From positions 620,001-684,000 of the forward strand of contig JAEQBH010000651.1 in the NCBI GenBank assembly GCA_016808115.1: a stretch of 64,000 nt of DNA, read 5' to 3'. Position numbers and translations under genes: made by a program. Under the pieces are notes generated by a model. The model was not told where the DNA came from, ran no database searches, and saw only the letters and a list, made by a program, of their open reading frames with translations. This DNA is from Tetrastigma voinierianum. Its lineage: Eukaryota; Streptophyta; Magnoliopsida; Vitales; Vitaceae. Of this stretch, positions 22,825 through 34,090 are shown piece by piece. Positions within the stretch are counted from its first letter, which is position 1, and every line of letters begins with the position of its first letter.

Positions 22825-25800
22825 TGTAAACCCTAGTTTCGATCTATAACCTCTTAGTGTTAAAAGATGGATTGGTGAGAGGTAAAATAAATCCCTACAT
22901 TAGATGACTGAATCCTCATGGTGTCGAGAATTATCAATTTAAGGTTGACGACTAAATAGTTATAAACTTCCTTCGTCCCTAGAGTATACAAAGACATGAT
23001 GTCAGAGGGGGGCGAGTGATACGAGCACTAAGTGTTACATCAGAATATTCGAAATGAAATTAGGAAATTATAAATTATAGAACCCTAATTGTAGTAGTTG
23101 AACAAGGGTTAAATTGTAATTCATGTGTTGATATGAAACCATTAAGTGGAGTAGAGACGTGGCCATCAGCATAAATAACAAAAACTGATTTGAAAATTTA
23201 AAAGGATGAAGGACTCATGGCAATTAAAGGAAATATTAGAATATAAAAATGGGAAAACAAGAAGCCAAACTCATTTTTGGTCTCCAAAGGCTAGGGCTCA
23301 CGCTGAGAGGAGAGAAGAGCAAGGAAAAGGGGAAGAGGAGGAAGAAAAAGGAGAAGGAGAAGAAGTCCAGTACCAGTATGTGTTTAATTGGAATCATATT
23401 ATTTGGATTATTAAGGTTTGTATGGAGAATTAAGGTTCTTTGTCTAGGTTTTGTGGAAAGACTACATAAAACCTTTTGAATTGTTAGTTATGAGAGTAAA
23501 AAAACCCCCAATTTGAGGAAAATAAACATGGAATCATCATATTTATACGGGTTTTAGAAGAATCATGGACCTCGGTTGAATTCATAAGATTTTACCTAGG
23601 GTTTTGTTGTATGGAGTTCCAAACCACCAATACAAGTGTTATGGAGTGGTTTTGAATGAATTTCATGTTGATTATTGAGGTATTACGGTTTTGAGGATTG
23701 GTTGTAAAAAAGAAAACAAAGGAGAATGTTGTCTTAAAGGAATTGTCGAAAATTTAAAACCCCGTTTTTTTTTTTTTTTTTTTTGGCTATAAATTAAGTT
23801 AGAATCATCCAAATGAATTGATTTCAATTGGTAAAGAACCATAAGAGATAGGGGATATAAAATGTATAGAAGGGACCAAGAGCAAATTAGAGCTCTAAGA
23901 CTCCCAACACGGATTGAAAGGTGAACTCGCAGTAGCTCACCGATTTTGCTCATTGCTTTGGGTATGGTTGTGTTGTTTTGTCATATCGGAGTTTCACTCA
24001 TCCAAATTGAGTGATTAAAAATTTCAGAAAATAGACTTCTGTGGGAATAAGTTAGCTAAAGGAAGTTTAAGCAAACTTTAACCCCAGAGGCCTTAAATAT
24101 TTCCTGTTGAGCTATGTGCGCATTATGTTCTCGCTTAATTCTAAGTAATCTAGATATAAAATTACAATAACTTGAGTTTTGCGGATCCAAATCCCAGGAT
24201 TCCACTGAGAAGAAACTCATAACTAGCTTCAAAATGAGTGAATAAACAAAAGGCAATTTCCATGACTAGAAGGTGATATAAGGAACCGTAGAAGAAGAAC
24301 GAAGGAAAATTAGATCTCGAGCAAATGCTACCACTCCGTCTATATAATAATGGTCGCTTTGAGTGTCATAATTTTTCATTCCAAGCCTTCAGAAATTAAA
24401 AGGACTGCATAGTGGATCCCTGAGTCAAAACTAAAACTTTTACATAAAAATCTGGATTAGAGAGTCTCGGTTGAGTAGAAACAAGTTAGGAGGATATATA
24501 GAGAAAAATGGTCTTAATTGAGATTCTTGACCTTATAGTTGAGAATTGAAATTTTTGTCACTAGTAATGATGAGGAATATTGTGTAGGTGACGGGCACGG
24601 GAGCGACATCCACGAGCCTTGTAGAGACGCTTGACGCGGCTTCAAGGTAAGTGGTTCGCCACTTAAGATCTTTTCCCAGTTTCATGTAAATGGTTGATGT
24701 TGGTAATGAATATGGTAGTTAAGTAATCTAAAAGAAATATTTGAAAAGAGAGTTTTAGAGTTTCAAACAAGTTAGATTTGTGCTTTGACACTGGCAATGT
24801 AGTTTTAAAACCCATGGTCTTTAAGATATAATGAGATTTAGTGTTACGTGATCGATGCCGCACAATCGCCCATAGTCGCCAGGCGTCAGCAAGCTAGCAT
24901 CTTCGTATGCCAAAATGATGCAGAAAATTCCATTCAGAGCTGCCTGCTCGCAGAGCAGCGCACATGCCAGTACGCGCATGGGCCTATAATGAGTTAGCTT
25001 ATCGTATAGTCGGCATTATGTGGCGATGCAAGAATTCCCGCCAGAGGTCGCTTCGCAGTTTTAGCAGATGACTACAATCAAGGATGCAAGAAATCTTATT
25101 TTAAAGTTGCTCGATAGTTTTATGCTCAATGCGCGATGCAAGAATTCAGAACGTGAGTGGTCGAGATGATTCTAGTGTTTCATCGCATGCTAGTTTTAAA
25201 TCGCTCGTGATCTATAAAGCTAAATTGTTGATATATATAGGGCTTGAAAGAAATCATAAAACAAATGATAAATTGTCATGTTAGTGTATGATATATATTG
25301 CTTGCACTAACTTGTTTGTTCATTTTGTAGCTATTTATATTCCATTGTGTGCTATCATGACGACAGACGTCATCATTTTGCTGCTCATATAGGTGGCAAA
25401 TTTATGACCTATGATGTAAAACTTTGTATGAGAGGATGTAATCGAACAACACATTAGATTTTGAAATTGTATATTTGTAAATATCAATGCATTTCATATA
25501 TATGATGCATCTAGATATATTCACTTAAGCTCAGAAGCTTCCAGGTATTTATAAACTGAGAATCGAGTGTCGATGTGGCATGTCGGGTGGGAAATATGAT
25601 AATGATTACTGGTGCCTAGAATAAAGAAGTCGGAGAAATCGAGGTTTTAGTAGAAGTAAAATTCTTGACGTACCTTGTTTATCAAAACAGTCATGATAAG
25701 GCTATCAATTTTATAAAAATATTTGAACAAGTTGTGAAAATTTTTAATACTCCTCAACTAATTAAAAGAAAATTTAATTTCTGAGTTAACGAGTGAAACC

Positions 25801-25924
25801 CAAGTATAGAAAGTTAGTTCACTTGATTTCTTTGATCCGACGAGTCGGGTTTCTGAGAAGTCCGCTGAAGTGTCCTACAGGATCCTCTAGACAAGAGTTT
25901 AGATAAGGTCTGGGAAGGGTCACA
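22825..25924 (+). mobile_element. Inserted LTR-like element inside the Athila third ORF
   Basis: The reading frame of the third ORF is lost at about 22820 and returns at 25925 (HPPLYNTWESLPF, then the C-terminal part). The 3.1 kb between them is AT-rich, noncoding and unlike Athila. At 23008-23019 AGAGGGGGGCGA resembles a PPT, and TGTTACATCAGAATATTCG at 23034 resembles an LTR start. The right edge, AAGGTCTGGGAAGGGTCACA, resembles the ends of the other LTRs. Flanking pentamers GATCG (22820-22824) and AATCA (25924-25928) differ by two transitions, so the target-site duplication is only tentative. It is either a solo LTR or the 3' end of a truncated element. A run of about 22 T's lies at 23763-23784. 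Confidence 0.6.
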
Positions 25925-26400
25925 ATCACCCACCTCTCTACAACACATGGGAGAGCCTCCCATTCCAAAGATCAGTGGGCCCAAATAGGCCATCATCGCA
26001 TTACTCATGACCACTCAGATCCTTTGCACCTCAAATGCCTCCAACTCCTTCAGACTCAGCTGGACCCAGTACGTTAGCACCACCTTTACAGCATATCTCC
26101 ATATCCCCTCGAGATTTCCTGGCTATTATGGATGCGGTCCGCACCTTCTCAGCCACGTTCGCATCTTTTATGGCTGCCCATACAACCTTAGCTGAGAGGA
26201 TGACACGCATAGAGGCCGCCGTTGCTCAGACCACCACTATGCTTGCACTAAACAACGTCATCCTCATGCAGATCTCGTAGTCACTCGATGCCCACCCTGT
26301 CCCTCCATTAGTGCCCCGCCTGCCTCTACCAATTCCTCCAGCCAGAGCTAATAACCCTACTCATCCAAGACTTCGCAGCCTTCTCACTTGACCTACTGCA
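25925..26400 (+). pseudogene. Athila third ORF, C-terminal part
   Basis: The frame starting at 25924 runs through HPPLYNTWESLPFQRS, a stop near 26005, then MPPTPSDSAGPSTLAPPLQH, ISISPRDFLAIMDAVRTFSA and AERMTRIEAAVAQTTTMLAL to a stop at 26278. The last 60 residues form a likely coiled coil, which is usual at the C-terminus of this ORF. A degraded proline-rich tail follows to about 26400. It continues the gene at 21587-22824 across the insertion. Confidence 0.7.
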
Positions 26401-27768
26401 ACAAAGAGCAATGGGGTGAGATACCCTCCCGCTTTATCCGCAGCTCCTCAGCTTACCCAAGATGAGGATGACGTCCCACCAGCTGCACACCACCGAGGAG
26501 GTAGCACTTCCTTCCCTAGCTTTCCAATCCGAGCCCCATTGAGGACAATGTGACATTTGGTTAGGGGGAGAGTTACAATGAAGTGATTTTGCGAGGTTTT
26601 TATTACTAGCTTTGAGGCTTGTTGTTGCCCTTTATGAAGTCGTAGTTTCTTTTGTAAAGTCGAAAGCATAGTTATATCTCTTTTTATATACATACCATAC
26701 AGCTTACAATTACAGTTTAAAAATTGCATCCATTTTTTTGTATTGCCTAGCTCTCGATAAGAAAGGTTGAAACATTGTCTAATTATGTTGATGTTAGATT
26801 GGTTCCATGCTTAATTGAGTGGATAATCAGTTAAATTCTTATTACTTTCAACCTCTTTCTTCCACCTCAAACTAACCACACACTGCGGCAATACTAGGTT
26901 TCACACAAGCTAAGAAACCCACTAACCTCCTAAACCCGCAAAAACCGGCTCAAGTACTGACCACCTTAATAGGGTTAGGACCCTGAATAGAAAGACCAAT
27001 GAGTCTTTAAAAAAAAAAAAAGAATAGAAAGAAAAGAAAAAGAAAAAGAAAAGAAAAGAAAATTTCAGGACGTCATTTCAAAACCCAAGCACTGGCCCGA
27101 GGGTATATGGCAAAAGCCTTAAAGCCCAAAGGCCCTTAGGCCAATTGGTTGGGAGCGCTCGACTTTGTTGCTCTCGTTACATGTGGGTGGATGGGTGAGG
27201 TTTAAATACAAGAGAGGGTATGTAAAGTCTCAAAACCTGGCAGAAGCCTGAGAGAAACCCCAAGAGCTCATGGGCTGGAAAAAATCCTTACCACTGATGC
27301 CCCAAGCCTTAATTGGTTGGGAGCCACTCCAAGGATCCTCGCATGGACTTCATGGAAGCCGATTCTCAAAGATTGCACCCCCATAACACAAAAAAAAAAA
27401 GAATTGTGAATAAGTGCGAGTCCCGATCTATTTAAGATTGGTTAGTTTGTTAGGTTTCGCACTAGGCTACTGGAAAGTGCGCTTAGCGTATCATTGTTGA
27501 AAGCTGATCAAACTAACACTTAGGTTTTGGTGGAAATTCCAAGTTGATCCTCTAGAGAAGGAGGCTCTTTTGATACTTGGTTCTACATAGCATTCATTCT
27601 TTCAAAGATGGTTATTGGGCAGGGTTTTAGTGATTCTTATTGAGGGTTGAGCCTACCCATTCACATTCTTTTTTAAATACCATTTTTTTTTTTTTTTGTG
27701 AACATAATTTTGATGTTGTTTTGTTTGCTCTCTTTTTCTTTCATTACTAAGGGACTAGTAATGTGTCG
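26401..27768 (+). other. 3' untranslated region of Athila A2
   Basis: No conserved coding. It starts with the usual ORF end, CCATTGAGGACAATGTGACATTTGGTTAGGGGGAGAG (26532-26568). A purine-rich A/G tract lies at 27007-27062 and a poly-T at 27683-27699. The phrase CCAATTGGTTGGGAGC or a close form occurs twice (about 27141 and 27311) with AAGCCTTA-type neighbours, which suggests an old local duplication. Confidence 0.6.
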
Positions 27769-27779
27769 ATTGGGGGGAG
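27769..27779 (+). other. Polypurine tract of Athila A2
   Basis: ATTGGGGGGAG directly before the LTR start TGATTCGTGCCC. Confidence 0.8.
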
Positions 27780-29111
27780 TGATTCGTGCCCAAATAGTGC
27801 TATTTTGAACCTTGTTTATAGCATATTTTGATCACTTTTTGTGTACGAATCAACTTAATTAACCTTATTGGCACAATAAGGTCCTAGTTATACTACTGAT
27901 CACATTTTTTTTAGCTAATTTTGTAGTTTTTTGCAAGCTTACCTCGCAAAAATTGTTGAGTCAGCTCGATCATGAAGAATCCAAGTTTAACTCATAGCTG
28001 CAAATAAAAAACTAGAAGAAAAAGAAGCAGAAAGTAGAAGAAAGAAAATGAGTAAGGTTGCGAAAATTTCCAACCTCGCAGATAGTGTTATAATTTCTCA
28101 CAACCTCGCGGTACCAAGTGTTGTGAATTTTCGCAACACTGCGAAATTTTGTAGGTTATGAATTTTCGCAACACTGCGAAACTGGTTCACCACATCTTTT
28201 GACCCATATGACCGATTTTTGTATTTTTTTTTCCGACCATTCTCATGTAATAGTGGTACCACACATTTTGTAATTTGTTTAACTCAAGATATAAGCCTTA
28301 GACAAGACTTTGTAAAGGCGTGGATCATTAATATATACTCATGAATTTCTCGCTTCTCCTACTTTCTCATTTTCCACTTTTCTGCCGCCAAACTCAGAGG
28401 ATGGGTGACTAAACTCCCTTCATCCTTGAAGAGGAAGGTTACTGGAGGAGGGTTCCAAGGGTCCTGAGGGTTTCTCACCAACACGTGTAATTGTCGGGCT
28501 ATTTTGTGTTTCCTTCTAACCCTGTGTTCAAATCCCTGGGATGCATCTTAAATGACCCAGATTTCCTGGTAATCTTTTAGAATTCAATGGATGCTTATTG
28601 CTAGATCCACTGAGATTCATTAGTTGTCATTTATTAGTCACTGTAAGATGGGTCAAGGAGATAGGTTTCACTATCATAAGCCATTAATGTTCAATAAATG
28701 CCATATTTCAAAATGAAATTTATTACGATTCCAGCTTTTATAGCCATACGAAGATCCGGTTTGGGAGATGACTATAGGTCACCTTCCCCAACGCGAGGAA
28801 ATGGATCCGCTTAACCCTCGCTATCTTTAGGAACCCAAACCATAACCTCGATGCCTCAAGGAGTTTCCCCTTTATAATTGATTTCACTTTTATTTTCGCT
28901 TTTCCACCACTAAAATCCACTGTTTTGCAAACTCCCGAATCCAAATCAAGCTTTACCATTTCAGACCAATTGTTAATCACCCACCTAAGAAACCCCATCC
29001 TTGTGTTCACCCTAGAGTCACTATGCTACAAAGAGAGGTGCCACAAACAGTAGGGAGGAAATAGGTTTATAAATTTTGTTGATTCCGAACCACCTCCGTG
29101 CACATGAATCA
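27780..29111 (+). repeat. 3' LTR of Athila A2
   Basis: It starts TGATTCGTGCCCAAATAG after the PPT and ends CATGAATCA at 29111 (1.33 kb). The part from about 28000 on aligns with 14410-15470. It has a TATA-like GATATAAG at 28288-28296 and two copies of GAATTTTCGCAACACTGCGAAA-type sequence at about 28122 and 28156. The minus ORF 28738-29010 is an artefact of the LTR. Confidence 0.9.
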
Positions 29112-29265
29112 AGAACTCTTTAAGATTTTAAGGATGAGACATCATTCATTTTGTAGAAATCTGGCAATGACCCTGTCTTAGGAAGCAAGAAATCTATAGT
29201 CATAAGAAATGGGTGTGAAGTATTGGAAAATAAAAATACCTAGATCTTATAAAGAAATTTTGATT
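29112..29265 (+). repeat. Fragment of the Athila A1 LTR
   Basis: Aligns with 12762-12925: shared text includes AAGGATGAGACATCATTCAT, TTTTGTAGAAATCT and AGTCATAAGAAATGGGT. It directly abuts the end of Athila A2 and stops at 29265. It probably belongs to the other LTR of A1, mostly deleted. Confidence 0.85.
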
Positions 29266-29722
29266 TCCCCCTAAACCCGAAAACTTTTATTTCCCCCAAA
29301 TCTCCTCCTTTGGATCTTTGGTGAAATCCCTCCTTTTTTTTTTGTCCATATGTGTAGCCCTCGTTGAGGCGATGAACTTTAGTTCTTGGTCCGACGAATT
29401 CTGACAGACGGAACTCCATGGATCGTTGAAAGAAAGCTTGAATTCTCTTTTTCTCCTTCATACTCTCCCTCTCATGTAAAAACCAGAAAAGTGAGGGACG
29501 TTTTGCTCTCCACCCCTCATTTTAACCTTATCTTTTAATTTTAAAGGCTTAGCCCACATCGCGCCACGTGAGGTAACTAGATTTCGAGAAACGAATTCAA
29601 CGGTGAGGTTCGTTCCATCATGCAAGATCTAGAAAATTTTAAGTCTGCAGCCTGTACAGTAGTGACAATTTACCGTTTTACCATTTTTTTTTGGAAAAAT
29701 TCAAATATGCTTGGGTTTTACA
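29266..29722 (-). repeat. LTR fragment of the TGTAAGACC family
   Basis: Read on the minus strand it begins TGTAAAACCCAAGCATATTTG at 29722 and contains AAAATTTTCTAGATCTTGC. That matches the start region of the LTRs ending at 45343 and 47370 (TTTTTCTAGATCTCAGATG there). Only about 460 bp is left. Small ORFs such as 29240-29461 are not genes. Confidence 0.7.
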
Positions 29723-30079
29723 CATACGAAAGCGGAAAATACACAAAAGAGATATTTATCAGTGAGATTCCCAGTTTCCAAATCCTTTATTTTTTGAAAT
29801 ATTAATCCTTGATAAGGAATAACATATTTTACCCCTAAAATTAAGAGATTTTATTCCTAAAATTAAGGGAAGATTGGCAAACCACGCCCTATAAATCGAG
29901 GAGATCTCCCACTAGGTAAGGACATTCAAATTATGCTAAAACTCTCTGCTTCTTCTTCTCATTTTTTCGTTGACTTAATCATCGGAGAGGTGGCTGGCAC
30001 ATCATTGTCGGATCACATTTTTTGCAAAGTTCAGACAGTCACCGATGTTCTGAGGATCCGACAGATCAAGTGAACAACA
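29723..30079 (+). repeat. 5'-truncated LTR of Tat1
   Basis: Aligns with 31085-31412: both contain AACATATTTTA, AAAATTAAGAGATTTTATTC, AACCACGCCCTATAA and CGACTTAATCATC. It ends GTGAACAACA just before a TGGCGCC primer site. About 250 bp of its start are missing, replaced by the LTR fragment at 29266-29722. Confidence 0.8.
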
Positions 30080-30080
30080 C

Positions 30081-30092
30081 TGGCGCCCCGAC
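30081..30092 (+). other. Primer binding site of Tat1
   Basis: ACTGGCGCCCCGAC follows the LTR end; the Tat pattern is ATTGGCGCCGTCTGTGGGA. The TGGCGCC core is exact. Confidence 0.65.
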
Positions 30093-30819
30093 ATCCTAAT
30101 CCATGACTTAAAAGACTTGTCCGAAGGACCCCAAGTCCTCATGGCACGGAAGATCAGCTCGGCGCATCGTGGGCAAGCCCCGAGGGGTCCCCATGCCCAA
30201 CCCGATCGCGGAAGCCTCTTCTACTCTCTCAACATTCTACAAGCAAACAAACAGATAAAGGGGGATAAGCTAAAGATAGAAGAAATCCACCTCTGGAGGT
30301 CTAACATCCCGCTAGCGACAAAACCTAAGAACCTCATTGGCAAACAATGTTCGCACCCTAAAAAAGAAACGAGAACTTTTTGACCAAAAAATACTCAACA
30401 AATAAAGCCATAAAAAACACAAAGAAGGAGATACAAACTAGTTTTAAAAAAAAAAAACTCACCGAAAAAATGAAAGTTGTGAAGGGATCTCCAACAATTC
30501 TTCAAAGAACAATAGCGTAAACTCAGTATATGAATTTAAGAAGAGGTAAAGAACTTGCGAAATCAGAAATGAGAAAGCCTGGAGCCTAACTCCCCATATA
30601 TAGGCAAACATCAACTGATCGATTAAATAAAGGTCGTCATCATGTGTTGTGTATTATTATTGGGAAACGTGCTTTGTCCATGCACTTTATATCCAAACGT
30701 GCTTCACCTTACAATGCGTTCAATGCACGCATTAATTCTCCTAGTCCTTTTAACTTTCCACACTAAAAGTTTAGAAACACCATATTTTCCCCGACTGAAA
30801 AGGCACAAACCTTCTTTCA
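30093..30819 (-). promoter_or_regulatory. Interior with an opposite-strand promoter and 5' exon-like sequence
   Basis: No gag or pol is left here. On the minus strand there is a TATA box (CCTATATATGGGG, 30593-30605), a pyrimidine-rich leader, and a strong 5' splice-site match, CG/GTGAGT, at 30463-30457. The position, next to the 3' LTR and facing inward, is where the Tat opposite-strand gene would start. I infer that this is the promoter and first exon of that gene, kept while the rest was deleted. The plus-strand ORF 30117-30383 (88 aa) has no recognisable family. Confidence 0.45.
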
Positions 30820-30835
30820 AGAAAAAATGGGGGAT
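30820..30835 (+). other. Polypurine tract of the Tat1 LTR
   Basis: AAGAAAAAATGGGGGAT precedes the LTR start TGTGAGTACC. Confidence 0.7.
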
Positions 30836-31412
30836 TGTGAGTACCATGGTCTTTAGACCTAGACCCACTACTCGATGGGCCCAGGGTTCGCATCATGAAA
30901 CGGCCTAGACCCACTTACCATATTAAAACAAAGCGAGAACTAACCAAACAGGAGAGTCTTAAAACTCATATGAGAAAGCCAAAGTATCCAATTAGAGACT
31001 CACTTCATGGCGGCCCGTCTAGGGTTTCAAGTCCTCTAGCCGGCCATCCTATCAACAGATGGAAGTTCAGAATGGATAAGCACACTAAAGGAAAATACGT
31101 AGTTAGATATTTATTGGTTGATTCTCAGCTTCCAAAATCCCTTATTTTTCTAATATTAACTGATAAGGAAGAACATATTTTATCCTTAAAATTAAGAGAT
31201 TTTATTCTTGGTTAATGAAGATCGCGAACCACGCCCTATAACCTGGGAGATCATAAGAGAAGGGCATTCAATTTGTATAAAACTCTTGCTTCTTCTTCAT
31301 TTTTTTTCTAACGACTTAATCATCTGGAGAGGTGGTCTATGACACCGCCACCCAGATCACCTTGTAGGTTCACATTATGTCGCTGATGCTCTGAGATCCA
31401 ACACGCCTATAA
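30836..31412 (+). repeat. Complete LTR of Tat1
   Basis: It starts TGTGAGTACCATGG and ends near AACACGCCTATAAGC (about 577 bp). Its last 330 bp match 29723-30079. A decayed primer site (CGCGGTCAGTCTAAAGATCGC, compare TGGCGCCGTCTGTGGGA) follows at about 31415-31435, so this LTR also serves as the 5' LTR of the gag-pol body. Confidence 0.75.
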
Positions 31413-31508
31413 GCTACGCGGTCAGTCTAAAGATCGCTTAGTGTACTCTTCATCACTCTGCACCTTTGTCATTCCCCTTCCACATCTGATTCGTCCGAGG
31501 CAGCCGTA

Positions 31509-32774
31509 ATGTCAACCAATCTGATGATCAAATCGCTAGAGGACCAATTCCTCCATTGGCATCAGGACATGGCGAGGAAACATGAGAAGCAAGCAAGGCA
31601 AATGAAGGAGCTACAAGGCCACGTCGAACTCTTGCAATGAGAGAATGACTAGTTGCGGGCCTAGATAGAGAAAAGTCGCGATCTTGGAAAAGATGTACGA
31701 GATAGCTATCGAGCTGTGCTTCCAATTGCCCGCAATAAAGGGAAGGAGCCCATTGTTCCAGACGATGTCGATATCCTAGCAGATGGTGAGTTGTCCTCGG
31801 CTAGTTCCCCATCATTGAGTCTCTCACTGGCAAAGGATGCTCAAGGGAGCACATAGGCTAAACCGCGCAAGAGGCCTTCACATCACCGTGCCTTCAGTGA
31901 TGTCGTTAGTGGTGCATCCCGCAGGGTAAGGAGAGAGACGGGCAGGAGGCAGAACCAGCCAGTTCAAGCCTTGGGAACGTGTCAGTATTGCCCAAAGGTA
32001 CGATGCCATCGGGATTGCCCCTTGGCACGATGCCACCTGTATTGCCCGTTGGCACAATGCCATCGATGCCGCTTATACATCCTACCTTTGGTATAAGGCC
32101 AACATTCTACATGCCACCTGTAGCCCTGATTCGTAGACCCAATGACATACTATCTTCACCCCTAGGGCAACATATTCTTAACCATGAGCCTCTTCACGAG
32201 TTTTTCATACTAGCTTTCGCCACGTTCGATGGCTCCGTTGACCCTTACAATCATATGCTCCACTATAACTAGGCGATGATACTAAATGTCGACAACGACC
32301 GACTATTGTGCAAAGTATTCCCGGCTAGTTTGCGGGGGCCTGCATTAGCTTGGTTTCACAAGTTCCCATGTAACTTAATAAACCCGTTCAATGAACTATG
32401 GGCAATATTCGTATCACAGTATCTTTGTTCGATGCGACAAAAAAGGAATATCAGCTCCTTATCTCAAGCAGGAAGAAGAGTTTATTCGAGACTTCACAAG
32501 GAGGTTCGAGCAAGCCGTTCAACAAATAGAGTCGTATAGCATGGATGCAGTCCTCCAAAACTTTAGAAGAAGTTTTGGGCCATCTACTCATTTCTTTCAG
32601 TTACTATCTTTAGATCTGCCAACAACAATGGAAGAATTATACAAGCGGGCTAATAGATACTCAATGTTGGGGGACAATATCCGTGCAACAACTCAGACTG
32701 TCATGATTACAAGCCAACCGATCAAGGGAAATAAGCCGCCTGGGAAGAAGCTGTTCGGATCCAAGGAAGACTAG
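31509..32774 (+). pseudogene. Tat1 gag (decayed)
   Basis: It begins ATG at 31509: MSTNLMIKSLEDQFLHWHQD, then QARQMKELQGHVELLQ, an amphipathic coiled-coil start broken by stops. Next come SRDLGKDVRDSYRAV, NKGKEPIVPDDVDILADGEL and AFSDVVSGASRRVRRETGRR (31670-31950). Then a short Gly-Thr-Met-Pro repeat, and the capsid core: FATFDGSVDPYNHMLHYN, LLCKVFPASLRGPALAWFHK, ELWAIFVSQYL, then EEFIRDFTRRFEQAVQQIES and PTTMEELYKRANRYSMLGDN up to 32774. The core is the retrotransposon gag domain of the Tat lineage. Four or more frame changes separate the parts. Confidence 0.9.
31993..32072 (+). repeat. Short in-frame repeat in Tat1 gag
   Basis: About 30-bp units, GGTACGATGCCATCGGGATTGC and two variants, encode GTMPSGLPL, GTMPPVLPV and GTMPSMP. 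It falls in the linker between the N-terminal coiled coil and the capsid core. Confidence 0.75.
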
Positions 32775-34090
32775 AGTAGAGATCAAAAGCGATCCTATGA
32801 TTAGTTACAGAAAAAGAGAGAGCACCCACAATTCACCCCCCTGAACATCTCTTATGAGAGGCTATTGCCTATAATTCGCGACTTGCCAAAGTTTAAATGG
32901 CCTGCATAGATCCAGACGGATCCCTCTCAAAGAAACAACCCACTGGCAGGGATTATCATGTGAGATCATGCGCATGAGACCGACAGTGCCAAGCCCTAAA
33001 GTTCCAAGGCGGAAAAGCTAATCAAAGTGGACACTTAAGGAGCAGTACCAGAACCCAACTACCGGGTGGAATCGGGGCAAGTTGCAAACAGTCACAACTT
33101 GTGCCATGTCCCATCGAATCCTGCACTCCACCATAAACTCATATATCACAGCTGCCTAACGACCAAAGACTGAAGCTACCAATAAAGCTGAGGCTTTGAG
33201 AGCCGCCGCGCATGACAAGGTAAATGCTATCCATACGTATATGTATATGAAGAAACTAAGCCAATAGATGGGCCTATATTCTTCTTCCCCACAAACTGTA
33301 ATGATGATTATCAGGCCTCACTATGATGCACTCAGTACTTATCCTTTGTATTAATCTGGGCTTTTGATATGCATAAAGAGACTCGGTAGATCCTAAAGCA
33401 AAGGCGATTGCACTTGTTGCAACTACCAGCCTCTCGCTGCATGAAGCTTCTTAGCGTAGTGGGAACCCAACTGAGCGAATCCTCTTTGGTTTTAATGGGG
33501 CAAAATGTCGTGCTCCCTGTAAAAGCTGGGCCGATCACTTAGCAAGTTTTGTTCTCAATTGTCGAAGGCTTGGGGCCTTACAACGCCATAATGTGGCGGG
33601 CCTGGCTGTACATGATGAAAGCTATCCCTTTAACCTACCGCTGGGGACGCCGCCATTCGACCAACGCCGGGTAGGTTGACCTTTGCCAGCCACCGGCTTC
33701 GCATCGACAATGTTATCAACTATTTGCGCGGGAACAGAGAGGGGAGAAAAGCTTTGAAAGACATCCCCTTGAAGATCAAACCTCCACGTAGCAATCACAA
33801 ATTCCTTCATATCGTGGTGGGAAGAGAAGGATTTGATCGGGTCGCGGGACCCTTGGAAAAAGAAATAGCACTACGGAAAGGTTCACTTACGTCAGTTCTC
33901 TCCTGTCCAATGAAGAAAGGGAGCAGTTATGACCGTGTTGCTAAATAACATAGATATATTTGCCTGGAGCCACTCAGATATGGTTGGGATTAACCTCGAC
34001 CAGGGCCTCTCGTGAACTGGGCATATCCCCACTACGATCGTAAGACGGGGAAGTGAGGCGCTTTCCAACCTGACGCTTATCAACCATTTA
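32775..34090 (+). pseudogene. Tat1 gag tail and protease region (decayed)
   Basis: Translated pieces: HPQFTPLNISYERLLPIIRD at about 32824-32885 (the Tat gag tail before the zinc knuckle), KFKWPA, then poorly preserved text. RRLGALQRHNVAGLAVHDES at about 33560-33620 lies near the protease. NNIDIFAWSHSDMVGINLDQ at about 33945-34005 is the segment that joins protease to RT in Tat elements. The active site is not recognisable. The ORFs on either strand at 33332-33948 are mostly shadows. Confidence 0.7.

Larger units (their letters stand above)
14410..29111 (+). mobile_element. Athila-type Ty3/gypsy retrotransposon A2, nested and decayed
   Basis: It has paired LTRs (14410-15470 and 27780-29111), a PBS at 15473, gag-pol at about 15900-21012, a downstream ORF at 21587-26400 with its own leader, a 3' UTR, and a PPT at 27769. 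This order, the Asp-tRNA-type PBS and the extra ORF after integrase are typical of Athila. Total length is about 14.7 kb, of which about 3.1 kb (22825-25924) is a later insertion. No frame stays open for more than about 500 bases, so it cannot be autonomous. Confidence 0.9.

Noticed and set aside
21013..26400. Athila third ORF as an envelope gene of viral type
   Set aside because: It sits in the env position, but no signal peptide, membrane segment or cleavage-type site is visible.
32815..33950. Host gene between Tat1 gag and RT
   Set aside because: Although poorly conserved, it has Tat gag-tail and protease-RT linker motifs at both ends and no independent family signature.
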